This document shows positions 26,962 through 34,731 of a DNA stretch of 64,000 nucleotides, one piece after another; the stretch's first letter is position 1; the number at the start of each line of letters is the position of its first letter. The notes beneath the pieces were generated by a model. The model worked only from the letters and a program-made list of their open reading frames with translations. It was not told the DNA's origin and ran no database searches. Made by a program: the position numbers and the translations under genes. The stretch is from assembly GCF_020150815.1 (NCBI RefSeq), contig NZ_CP083723.1:2418001-2482000 (forward strand), given 5' to 3'. Source of the stretch: Haloprofundus salilacus. GTDB lineage: Archaea > Halobacteriota > Halobacteria > Halobacteriales > Haloferacaceae.

Positions 26962-27146
26962 TTTCGCTGCGCCTCCTCGTTCTTGTTTCTCGCTAAAAGT
27001 GCCCTACAGGCCTGCTTTACCACTACTCCATACGGAACGGTACTGTCGTCAAATACTGCTTGACGAGTTGCTCGTAACTGTTCTTTTTCGCTGTCGCTCA
27101 GTCTAATTCGCTTCTTTCTCATTAGTACTGTAGTAGGAGTGGCCAT
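26958..27146 (-). CDS. Small basic protein with ribbon-helix-helix-like character
   Basis: About 62 residues: MATPTTVLMRKKRIRLSDSE... then KEQLRATRQAVFDDSTVPYGVVVKQACRALLARN. Its short beta start (RKKRIRLS) followed by two helices recalls ribbon-helix-helix regulators, but this is only a resemblance. An internal ATG at 27122 is an equally possible start. A TATA-like ACTATAAG at 27163-27171 precedes it. Its stop overlaps the start of the HTH-HNH gene by four bases. Confidence 0.55.
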   Translation of the reverse strand: MATPTTVLMRKKRIRLSDSEKEQLRATRQAVFDDSTVPYGVVVKQACRALLARNKNEEAQRK

Positions 27147-27275
27147 CAACGGCCACTTCCTCTACTTATAGTGTACTGACGAATGATTGATTTAAAGCAA
27201 ATAGAGGAGTTTTCCTCAACTACTGAATAGAGTGAATGTTTGTTCTCACGCTAATAGCGTGCTCAGATATCGGTG

Positions 27276-28067
27276 TTACTTGCGGATTTGCTTGTGAAGT
27301 TGAGAGAGCGCTTCACGCATATCACCAATACTCATGCCGACTTCCGTGACAACTGCTTGAAATTCACTCCGATTCTGCATTCGATTTTTCAAATTCTGTA
27401 TATAACAGTTACCAACGAAGGCTATTGCCGCGATAATATGTGCGTCTTGGCCGCCACCTTCACCCTCGTGTCCATATGATGTGAAGGCTCCAGAGTTAAT
27501 GTTCAGAACGATTTCCTGGACCTCATCAATCTGCGTCTGATTTAGCCCTACAGCAGAAGCTAATGCATGTATACGCGCTTTCAGGAATCGTCGCTCTCTG
27601 TTGAGTTTTTGACGGCCATCTTCTCGCCCACGGTGTCCATCCACCCCTCGATGCCAAGCATCGGCAGAATATACCCACGTTGTTAGCTGACTTCCGTCAA
27701 AGGTCGTAGCAGCTGCTGAATCTTCCATCGCAACTGCATACTTGTATTGGAGTGTCCCAGTTCCGTTTTTGCTATTATCATTGAAAGACTCACGCTCAGC
27801 CCTCAAGTCTATAGAGGCAGTCCAAAGGTCTACACCATCGTGGACGAGTCCACATTCTACACAGTATGTTTCCCAGTCGTTGTATGAGACCTTCCCATTG
27901 CACTCATCACATCGGCCGCGAGGCGTCTTTGTTTGTTCAATGGGGGTTATCTCTTCCTCATCATCCGTAGTGTAGAACCAGCGGTATGGATATGGCGAAT
28001 GGTGTATTTTGCTGTCCTGGGGTAGCTCACTACTATAGCTCGTACTGAAGCAAGTTGCTGATGACAT
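27276..28067 (-). CDS. Divergent TFIIB-like (TFB) transcription factor
   Basis: 263 residues. Residues about 51-75 contain a zinc ribbon CDECNGKVSYNDWETYCVECGLV, the N-terminal hallmark of archaeal TFB. A middle region WVYSADAWHRGVDGHRGREDGRQKLNRERRFLKARIHALASAVGLNQTQIDEV aligns loosely with the B-linker and first cyclin fold. A shortened second cyclin-like part (HIIAAIAFVGNCYIQNL) ends the protein. Normal TFBs are near 320 residues, so this one is reduced. It may redirect host RNA polymerase to island promoters or act as a repressor. Confidence 0.65.
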   Translation of the reverse strand: MSSATCFSTSYSSELPQDSKIHHSPYPYRWFYTTDDEEEITPIEQTKTPRGRCDECNGKVSYNDWETYCVECGLVHDGVDLWTASIDLRAERESFNDNSKNGTGTLQYKYAVAMEDSAAATTFDGSQLTTWVYSADAWHRGVDGHRGREDGRQKLNRERRFLKARIHALASAVGLNQTQIDEVQEIVLNINSGAFTSYGHEGEGGGQDAHIIAAIAFVGNCYIQNLKNRMQNRSEFQAVVTEVGMSIGDMREALSQLHKQIRK

Positions 28068-28666
28068 GTGCGGATCTACGGACGCCTTCAGTCACGAACA
28101 CAGGTAATCCGCGGGGCAAAAGAGCCTATTCCTGACGGACTTCTTCTGTGGGATATACGGCGTCTCGTATACATAATTACGTCCTGGAAATTGAAAAGTG
28201 TGCTGATTTGATGGATTGTATTCTTATACACCCCCTTCGGTGTCATTGGAAGTGGTAAGGTCGTGAGGGAGGTCGGATGAACGTGTGAAAGTAGAACGAG
28301 CATAGATGGGATACGGCCTTAGCAGCTCATGAGGGTTGAATGGCGGTCAAAGGTGAATAGTACGAACTGCCAACGGAGATGTGGACGATGGTGAGTCAGA
28401 TAGATGCCTATTTAGGTTCACTTGGGAGATGCTCTGACTCTTTGATACGGTCATGTCTTGCGCACATGCGTGATGAACTTGTGGACACAACCGTGAAGGC
28501 GCTCAGATGGCCTGAGATTGCTTCAGATTCGTTCCGATCTCGGGACGAATAGGAACGCCCAAACAACAGCAGTAACGCCTCTATGAGGCTAAGAATACCT
28601 CTCAGACATAGCCCCACCCGTCATTGATTGAGTGAATTAGCCTCATGCAACAGGTGCTACGAGGAA
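28068..28666. other. 600-bp island region without a supported gene
   Basis: Short open frames occur on both strands (for example 28408-28617 minus), but they lack haloarchaeal coding composition and recognisable domains. No repeat or RNA gene was recognised. Confidence 0.4.
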
Positions 28667-29131
28667 TTAGTCCCAGTGAAACCTCTCATGCCTGTTGTGA
28701 CGATAGTAAACGTATGTGTCGTCCAAGTTCTGATATTCTTCACCGACCTTAGCTTCTTGATCTCTTGCCTCTTCTATCGATTCATAGCATCTAATTTCCG
28801 TTAGGTGAGTTGGCCGATATTGTTGAGTGAACTTTGCTCCGTAAGACTTCCCACGGACGTGTTTCCACAACCGATTCTCAAGCCATTGGGAACAGCCAAT
28901 ATAAATCAGGCGACTATTCGTAAGTGCTTCTGCGACTCGGATTTTCCTTCCATCATGCGGCTCCTCGATTTGTCCGACGTTTGCTGGACTGAAGCATTCT
29001 AATCGGTAGACACAGTTGCCTGTCCATTCATCAGTAAAGTCGGACTGGATTTCATCGACTATTCTCGTTACTTCACCTTCGTGTTCATCTTTCGGTGCTT
29101 CTCGAACTGGGAGTGTATATTCGACATGCAC
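28667..29131 (-). CDS. GIY-YIG nuclease-like protein
   Basis: 154 residues. The GIY-YIG core is recognisable: CVYRLEC for the first strand, then SRLIYIGCSQWLENRLWKHVRGKSYGAKFTQQYRPTHL (YIG, conserved Arg, and the region of the catalytic Tyr/His), then RCYESIEEARDQEAKVGEEY with the metal-binding Glu. The GIY is degenerate (VYR). An extra N-terminal 40 residues and an insertion between the first strand and YIG are unusual. It is a free-standing nuclease in the island, and its role (defence, homing or recombination) is not evident. Confidence 0.7.
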   Translation of the reverse strand: MHVEYTLPVREAPKDEHEGEVTRIVDEIQSDFTDEWTGNCVYRLECFSPANVGQIEEPHDGRKIRVAEALTNSRLIYIGCSQWLENRLWKHVRGKSYGAKFTQQYRPTHLTEIRCYESIEEARDQEAKVGEEYQNLDDTYVYYRHNRHERFHWD

Positions 29132-29463
29132 ATCCTACTTGAGATTCTGTAAGTACGTCAATTTATTTCCCAGTTGATTACTTCGATACTACCATCTATG
29201 AGGATTGGTCGATGACTAATCGAAAATCAAGCAAGAATACCCTTAGAACCGAATCTTGGGAACATGGTACTCAACCAAAATACAGAGCCATCGCATTCCA
29301 ACCCCGCAATCAAGATCACTTCAACCCTAATCTACGTACCTAAACCAATTATATGGTATTTGGAGATTCTACTTGAGTAACCCTCTCCATCACCCTCTAC
29401 TTACAAAGACAGGGAAAGGGGGCATATAAGGAGAGCCAAGAAGAGGGGACATTTAGTGGCATA
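29132..29463. other. Island spacer, no gene seen
   Basis: About 330 bp of AT-rich DNA between the GIY-YIG gene and the left repeat of cassette 2. No coding or structural signal was recognised. Confidence 0.4.
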
Positions 29464-29482
29464 GGCTCTGTCGAAATCTTCA
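29464..29482 (+). repeat. Cassette 2 left inverted repeat
   Basis: GGCTCTGTCGAAATCTTCA, similar to the left end of cassette 1 at 25405, with 15 of 19 positions identical. Confidence 0.55.
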
Positions 29483-29708
29483 AATCGGGATAGAAACCGC
29501 GTGTTGAATACAGAGCGCGACTGCAGCACGTCCGAAATCAGCGACGATAGGGGGAAGAACTGAACTTATTAATGTACCAGATCAGCCGCACAACACACGC
29601 AGATACAGGCTAAAGGATAAATGCTCCGTAATATCGCACAAAAAGGGGTGTTCGTTCGACACTCATCTGAATAAGATATTTTAAATATCGAATATCAACA
29701 GTAGTTGG

Positions 29709-30401
29709 ATGACCACGGTGACTAGCGGAGATTCGGCCAAGATCCCTGGCTACGGACTGAAGTTGATTGTTTCGTTCTGGGCTATAGGGGTCTCGTTGGC
29801 CATTGGACTGATGTTAGCAAATTTCTTTGAAAACTACTCGTCTGGATTGTCTATTTCCGCTATTCAGGTACTTGAGGCAGTCGAGTTTTTCCCACTTTTA
29901 TTGGCGTGGGGATTCATGATTCGTTACTCTGCTCAGTGGCTCATGCATATTCCACGGCTAGCCAGCGACACCGTTACTCAATACGAGAAGAGCACTGTTC
30001 GAGGCGTGTTCAGTCTCTTTATCGCAACCTTTGGTCTCATATGGTGGGCAGAACGCCTGCTAACGAGAGAGTTGCTAGCACACGCAATATTCACGTGGCC
30101 CTTCCCTATCACTGTGCTCGGACTCTCCTACAGCAGCTGGTACTACTCCAAAATGAAAGCCTATCGAAGGGCCGTGTCCGAGGGTCAACCAACTCCCAGT
30201 CGGACGGAGAGCAAACTGCCTACACCTATCGGGTTTCTTACTAGTGTCAAAGAGGGAGAAGTAACGGTCGAGAAGGTCGGTCTTGACCGAGGACTTCCCA
30301 CGTTTCTGTTCAAAATCGAATCCGACAATGGCGACGATATAGTCCTAAACCTCGGCATGGAACGGCTTCTCCCGACTGCCCTGTTCAAGCAAGACAAGTA
30401 G
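29709..30401 (+). CDS. Four-helix membrane protein of unknown function
   Basis: 230 residues. Four hydrophobic segments lie at about residues 17-40, 58-78, 97-118 and 126-146. A cytoplasmic tail of about 80 residues contains two similar beta-like stretches (VGLDRGLPTFLFKIESDNGDDI and LGMERLLPTALFKQDK). No family is recognised. It is the only gene of cassette 2. A TATA-like ATATTTTAAATATCG lies about 27-40 bp upstream of the ATG, suggesting its own promoter. Confidence 0.6.
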   Translation: MTTVTSGDSAKIPGYGLKLIVSFWAIGVSLAIGLMLANFFENYSSGLSISAIQVLEAVEFFPLLLAWGFMIRYSAQWLMHIPRLASDTVTQYEKSTVRGVFSLFIATFGLIWWAERLLTRELLAHAIFTWPFPITVLGLSYSSWYYSKMKAYRRAVSEGQPTPSRTESKLPTPIGFLTSVKEGEVTVEKVGLDRGLPTFLFKIESDNGDDIVLNLGMERLLPTALFKQDK

Positions 30402-30420
30402 TGGCTGAATCCACCTAATA

Positions 30421-30434
30421 TATTCAGCACGGTT
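30421..30434 (+). repeat. Cassette 2 conserved subterminal 14-mer
   Basis: TATTCAGCACGGTT, identical to 26405-26418 and at nearly the same distance from the right cassette end. Confidence 0.6.
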
Positions 30435-30449
30435 GCGCCAAACAATCGC

Positions 30450-30469
30450 TGAGGGTTTCCAACACAGCC
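30450..30469 (-). repeat. Cassette 2 right inverted repeat
   Basis: TGAGGGTTTCCAACACAGCC, the imperfect inverse of the cassette left ends. Confidence 0.55.
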
Positions 30470-30483
30470 AAATAAGACAATCC

Positions 30484-31278
30484 TCATTCGTCTTCCGACT
30501 TGACTTCGAATTCTACTTTTGCATCATCATCTTCAAGTGCTTCCATAAGCACCTCTGCTTGTTCAGGGTCAAGCCCAATATTTTCGCCTACAGCATCAGA
30601 AAGTTGCTCCAGGAAATCAGGAAGCTCCTTGTCTTTGAGATTAATCTGCATCTCGTTCACAACAATCTCAGGAGTAGTATCATGTTCTTTGTTAGATTCT
30701 TTCCGTTCACGGTTAATCGTATATGCGACTAATGCAAGTTCGATGAGAAGTGGGATGTTGTTGGCAACTACATCAACGATAAAAGCGCCTTCAGCAGATT
30801 TCTGGACTTCAAGTCTTGCTGGTACTCCTTTTTCGGATATCGCTTCCTTCAACTGGTGGTAATCCTCTCCCAAGCCTAAATATCTGAAATTTATCTGGTT
30901 AGGGTTCCACGCTTCCTCCTTGGTGTTTTCGTAGCCGACAAGAGATACGCTAAACCCACCAAGTCTATCGATTTCGTCCTCACGATGTTCAATATCTTCG
31001 TATAATCCGACTTCGCCAACAAGATGAGTTACATCATCTTCTTCTTGGATTCCTGCCCACAGAATTTCTCCCATTGGGTCGTCACGATTGTGATGAATCG
31101 ATACGATACGGCGTTCGGGGTGCTGTTTCATCGATTCAATGTATTCTGGATACAATTTGTCAGAGACAACATGACCGTGTGCATCCTTCTGTGTGGTATT
31201 GAAGGACCCTCTGATTCGACCGCTAAGAGGCTTGTCAGTTACTCGATCGAACTTCACCAGGTTATGGATGTTCTCCAT
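30484..31278 (-). CDS. Prohead-protease-like domain protein with membrane segment
   Basis: 264 residues. Residues about 10-130 follow the layout of HK97-type prohead (S78/XkdF-like) proteases: SGRIRGSFNTTQKDAHGHVV, then a His-containing strand VSIHHNRDDPMGEIL, LVGEVGLYED, and finally GGFSVSLVGYE with the candidate nucleophile Ser. A middle hydrophobic stretch (VVANNIPLLIELALVAYTI) and an acidic C-terminus follow, neither typical for the phage enzyme. No portal, capsid or terminase gene is nearby. The start at 31278 is preferred to 31323 because an AT-rich promoter-like region lies between them. The family call is by pattern only. Confidence 0.5.
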   Translation of the reverse strand: MENIHNLVKFDRVTDKPLSGRIRGSFNTTQKDAHGHVVSDKLYPEYIESMKQHPERRIVSIHHNRDDPMGEILWAGIQEEDDVTHLVGEVGLYEDIEHREDEIDRLGGFSVSLVGYENTKEEAWNPNQINFRYLGLGEDYHQLKEAISEKGVPARLEVQKSAEGAFIVDVVANNIPLLIELALVAYTINRERKESNKEHDTTPEIVVNEMQINLKDKELPDFLEQLSDAVGENIGLDPEQAEVLMEALEDDDAKVEFEVKSEDE

Positions 31279-31611
31279 GTTAATTGAATATGATATGGAT
31301 TGGTCACTAATAACTGCTGCCAATCAGAATAATTGGTGGATTTACAGGTGATTAAGGAGCGCTGGTAAGATGTTGAGCCCTTCTGGTATATTTAGCATGG
31401 CTTCATAAACGGTCATGGATAATTGATTTCAAGAGAGATGTTACATCATTCTTGCATGGAATCTCCGCGAGTCGAGGCACGAGAACGCAGACCCGCCCCC
31501 ATCAAGATTAGATTCGGGGGAAGTTAGCGTGTGACATACGTAGGGGTGCATTCGACTGCTCCCTCTTGCCGAAATTATTATCAATGTTTATTGATTTCTC
31601 TTTAGCGAACT
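31279..31611. other. Divergent intergenic region in the island
   Basis: No gene. It contains a weak resemblance to cassette right ends at about 31393-31440 (TATTTAGCATGGCTT ... TTTCAAGAGAG), too degenerate to call. AT-rich promoter-like DNA lies at 31570-31610. Confidence 0.3.
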
Positions 31612-32550
31612 ATGGTTGAAGATTCTGATTATTATTCAAATAGGCAAAAACAGAATCAACCACGAGTACATTCTACACTGACGCAACCAGCTAGAGAGAG
31701 ACTATCTCGTATCGTAGCGCATCCATATCGACAAGGTAAGGAGGCAGGGATCGGGCACGTTAATCTCTCTGGTGAAGTCATCAATAGAGCAATAAACGGA
31801 GTCTACGAAGATGTGGGCCGTTCTAGAGTCACCGAACAAATGAACGCGACAATGGGCGATACTGCGTCATATCATAGTTCGCTCATAGAAGATACAGATA
31901 CAGACATTGTATTAACATATATAGAAAAAGTGTTTGACATTTGCTTCACCCAATCCACGTTTTCGAACCAAAGTTTAGTAAAGAAGAATGCTCTCCGACG
32001 GTCGCAGCAGCTCGTGAATACGGTGATGGAAACGGAAGGTATTCTATATGAATTCAAAGAAAGTGAAGGGAGGTTTAGATTTCGACAAATCGCAACAGAG
32101 CGGTTAGAAGAGAGCGACGGGGAACTTTCTGATCTCGCACTAGGAGAAAAATGGGAAAAGCCGTTGAAAGGATACGATGAAGCGTATCGCCTCTACCGTG
32201 AGCGAACCTACAGCTATGCGATTCCTGAGAGTCTCTATAATGCAATTGAAGAGGTTGTGAAGACTATTTGCGTGGATCTTGAGTCTTGGGAGGGTAACCG
32301 AGATCAGAATCTTTCAATTTATCTAAATGTTATGAGTGATAAACAGTTATTTTCACCTAATAATATAATGCGAGAGGAACTTCGACTGTTGCACGAATCA
32401 ATGGAGAAAACCTTCCAAAAGGCAGGGGGCGATCGTAAGAACCGACATTCTAGTGATATGGATCGTCAATACGCTACTCTACTGTTGGCGCAAGTATCTG
32501 CATATATACTGTTTATAATCCAGAGATATGAGGAAAAATACGGCTCATAA
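31612..32550 (+). CDS. Island protein with possible HEPN/Abi-C-like C-terminal domain
   Basis: 312 residues, soluble, mostly helical. Residues 1-175 are not recognised. The C-terminal 120 residues run YAIPESLYNAIEEVVKTICVDLESW, then a spacer, then EELRLLHESMEKTF, RKNRHSSD and ATLLLAQVSAYILFIIQRYEE. That order resembles the Abi_C / HEPN-type domains of abortive infection proteins, where an RN...H motif is the RNase centre. Here the Arg-His spacing is short, so the match is tentative. Toxic or defence activity would be an inference. Confidence 0.45.
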   Translation: MVEDSDYYSNRQKQNQPRVHSTLTQPARERLSRIVAHPYRQGKEAGIGHVNLSGEVINRAINGVYEDVGRSRVTEQMNATMGDTASYHSSLIEDTDTDIVLTYIEKVFDICFTQSTFSNQSLVKKNALRRSQQLVNTVMETEGILYEFKESEGRFRFRQIATERLEESDGELSDLALGEKWEKPLKGYDEAYRLYRERTYSYAIPESLYNAIEEVVKTICVDLESWEGNRDQNLSIYLNVMSDKQLFSPNNIMREELRLLHESMEKTFQKAGGDRKNRHSSDMDRQYATLLLAQVSAYILFIIQRYEEKYGS

Positions 32551-32595
32551 TCCAATATCTGCTAATGGATGAGGGTGATTGGATACCTTATAGGA

Positions 32596-33459
32596 CTAAT
32601 CGCGGTTTTGGTAGAGAGAATAAATACCGATTGCACTGCCAGATATACCAAAAGCAGTTCCAAGGCTTAAGCCGTCCACAAAGAAAGACATACCGAGAAT
32701 CATGATTGAAGAGGTAATTACAATCTCGCGACCAGTAAAGAGGAAGCGAGTAGCGCGTTTGATGTCCGAGATGAGTCGACCTCTCATCGTCTTTTCCCCA
32801 GTGTACGCGGTGTCCATGTCCTTTGCGAGCTGTGAAAAAGTCGTTTCTGAGGTACTTGCTACTGAATTAGAAAACTCCTCCATGAAGAGCGGAAATGTCT
32901 GATGGAACTCATCGGATATGTAAGTAGGGTCCCCTGCCTCAACGACCTTACTTAGATAGTGCTCAGCATCTTCAAACCTCTTCTTATCTAATCTCTTGAA
33001 CTGATGTGAGTCAAAGAATGACAGAGAAGTCGAAATTCTCTCAATAACAGGTTCCAGACTATCTGGGTCACTTCGGTACGTTTTGAAAGCAGATGCGAGT
33101 TCATGATATGCAACCATTTCTGTTGAAATCTCAGAGAACAGGCGAGCCAACCAAGAGATTGTCCCTAAGAGGATAACTGCAGCAAAGAGAGATCCCGCAA
33201 AATAACTAAATGGTTCTACGATGACATTCGAGTCTTGTCCGTAGTATTGATGCTCAAAAAGGGCGACAGCAAAGATACCACCTACTGTTAAGCCACCAAT
33301 ACGTGGAAACCATAAGTCGGCCCACTCTCCGTATATTTTGTATCCCTTGTATCGGTCTACTCTCTTTTCATCTAGAATGTTCTCTTCTATGAAAGATTGT
33401 ATCGAATCCCTTCCCTCTGTATTTTTTGAGATCCTAGTCTTCTCTGACTTGCTACTCAT
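32596..33459 (-). CDS. Membrane protein of unknown function
   Basis: 287 residues. Two hydrophobic helices near residues 52-70 and 85-108 are followed by a long helical cytoplasmic section (about 120-235) and two further hydrophobic segments at the C-terminus (IVITSSIMILGMSFFVDGLSL and GTAFGISGSAIGIYSLY). No known family is recognised. It is convergent with the possible HEPN-like gene, with 45 bp between stops. Confidence 0.6.
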   Translation of the reverse strand: MSSKSEKTRISKNTEGRDSIQSFIEENILDEKRVDRYKGYKIYGEWADLWFPRIGGLTVGGIFAVALFEHQYYGQDSNVIVEPFSYFAGSLFAAVILLGTISWLARLFSEISTEMVAYHELASAFKTYRSDPDSLEPVIERISTSLSFFDSHQFKRLDKKRFEDAEHYLSKVVEAGDPTYISDEFHQTFPLFMEEFSNSVASTSETTFSQLAKDMDTAYTGEKTMRGRLISDIKRATRFLFTGREIVITSSIMILGMSFFVDGLSLGTAFGISGSAIGIYSLYQNRD

Positions 33460-33570
33460 GGGTAATCGACTTGAACGTGACAGATATAAGATTTTTGTTG
33501 AAGAGAATATAGTCAGAAAGAGGTTAAGCGCGACTGGCCATATCTAAAGCTATCGATAGGTTGATTTTGA

Positions 33571-34578
33571 TTAGAGATTGTTAAGAAATCCACGTCGTTG
33601 CTCTGCTTTTTGCTCCTCAGTACGTTTGTCGTAGTGCTTGTCCAGAATTTCCTTACTCACGTTCATGCGATCACTCACGACCTGTTCAGGAACATCGTTA
33701 AGAAGAAAGTGCGTGATTGCACCACGACGGATATCATGAGGCCGAATACTACTTGGACACGTTGCACCCCCCTTGTAGCCCTCTGCATCGCATTCCTCAG
33801 GTTCTCGGTCGTGAGGACATTCTCCAAGGAAGCATGGTTGTGTGACACGGTACACTGTACGGCGTAGAGTGCTGATGGTGGGTCGTCCGTGTGCTGTTGT
33901 AAACAGAGGTTGCCGTTCGTAGTCGTCGGTCACGCTGTGGCGACTGTTATCAATATAGTCCGCAAGCACCTTCGATGTATGAGACGTGAGAGTAACGTAT
34001 CGCTCACCGTGCTTTGCATTCTTTAGCGGGGTGTCGGTCTCAGGTCGGTGGATCAATTCAACACGATCTCGCTGACGGTGAACATCCTTCACGTCAATTC
34101 CACGAGCAGCACCAACACGAATTCCAGTACGCCAGAGGAGGAGGAAGAGTGCGTGTTCGCGGCTGGCGTATTTGAATTGACTAAGATGTTCCAGAATCTT
34201 CTCAGCCCGTTTTGCCTCCATGATAGTGTCACGGTGCTCACCGTCGCCAGCATCTGGGAGTTCTACTTTCTCGTGGAGTCGGTGGGGAACCCCGTCAATG
34301 CGTTCACAGAACTTGAGAAAGGCACGGATAGTAGCAAGTTGACCACGGAGTGAGACCGTAGTGAGATTACCGTCCTTGCGCCGCCAAACACGGTACGCTT
34401 GCAGATCACGTCCGCTTAGCTCGTTGAGATTATCACGACCCTCTTTGTCGCACCACCGAATAAAATGCTGAAGACGATATTCATGGGATTGGACAGTGCT
34501 GGCTGCTTTCTCGCCTTCTGCTGATTGTAGGTACAGTTCGACTGCTTCTTCTGCAGAGATCGGCTCTAGTTTCGTCAT
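33571..34578 (-). CDS. Tyrosine recombinase (integrase) of the tRNA-Val island
   Basis: 335 residues. The N-terminal SAM-like core-binding domain spans about residues 5-100 (AVELYLQSAEGEKAASTVQSHEYRLQHFIRWC). The catalytic domain has Arg in WRTGIRVGAARGID, Lys in LKNAKHGERYVTL, HxxR in RPHDIRRGAITHFL and the nucleophile Tyr in ILDKHYDKRT. A Cys-rich insert before the HxxR box (CFLGECPHDREPEECD...CPS) may bind zinc and is common in haloarchaeal integrases. ATG at 34578 begins MTKLEPISAEEAV. The gene lies just inside attR and reads into the island. It should excise and integrate the island at tRNA-Val. Confidence 0.92.
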   Translation of the reverse strand: MTKLEPISAEEAVELYLQSAEGEKAASTVQSHEYRLQHFIRWCDKEGRDNLNELSGRDLQAYRVWRRKDGNLTTVSLRGQLATIRAFLKFCERIDGVPHRLHEKVELPDAGDGEHRDTIMEAKRAEKILEHLSQFKYASREHALFLLLWRTGIRVGAARGIDVKDVHRQRDRVELIHRPETDTPLKNAKHGERYVTLTSHTSKVLADYIDNSRHSVTDDYERQPLFTTAHGRPTISTLRRTVYRVTQPCFLGECPHDREPEECDAEGYKGGATCPSSIRPHDIRRGAITHFLLNDVPEQVVSDRMNVSKEILDKHYDKRTEEQKAEQRRGFLNNL

Positions 34579-34610
34579 GGCTCTTGTCACTGAGCACCAG
34601 TTGGGCAGGC

Positions 34611-34641
34611 GGGTGAAGTGCACCTCATCTGGGTGAAGTGC
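34611..34641. promoter_or_regulatory. Direct repeats upstream of the integrase
   Basis: GGGTGAAGTGC occurs twice at 34611-34621 and 34631-34641, one helical-turn multiple (20 bp) apart and 33 bp upstream of the integrase ATG. Likely a binding site for the integrase arm domain or a regulator. Confidence 0.45.
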
Positions 34642-34710
34642 GGTGAGACACGGCCCTGGAACCACCAAGTCGGTGAGTGGTCGAGTCCCGCAGGGAGTCG
34701 GCCACTATCG

Positions 34711-34728
34711 CGGGCCGCCTGCGGCCCG
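34711..34728. repeat. Perfect hairpin next to attR
   Basis: CGGGCCG-CCTG-CGGCCCG forms a 7-bp perfect stem with a 4-base loop. It ends three bases before the attR core. Confidence 0.5.
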
Positions 34729-34731
34729 AGA

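Larger units (their letters stand above)
29464..30469. mobile_element. Second transposase-less cassette, carrying a membrane protein gene
   Basis: The left end 29464-29482 (GGCTCTGTCGAAATCTTCA) and the right end 30450-30469 (inverted GGCTGTGTTGGAAACCCTCA) resemble the ends of cassette 1. The right ends of both cassettes also share the subterminal 14-mer TATTCAGCACGGTT, about 50 bp inside the terminus. The single gene inside is unrelated to the HNH cargo of cassette 1. No target duplication is visible (GTGGCATA versus AAATAAGA), so this copy is older or arose by recombination. Confidence 0.5.

Noticed and set aside
28068-28666. Short minus-strand frames of 69 and 71 codons
   Set aside because: Composition is not protein-like for a haloarchaeon, there is no recognisable domain and no promoter-start pairing.
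31393-31440. A third cassette right end (TATTTAGCATGGCTT ... TTTCAAGAGAG)
   Set aside because: The order of motifs fits, but many mismatches accumulate and no matching left end was found, so it was not called.
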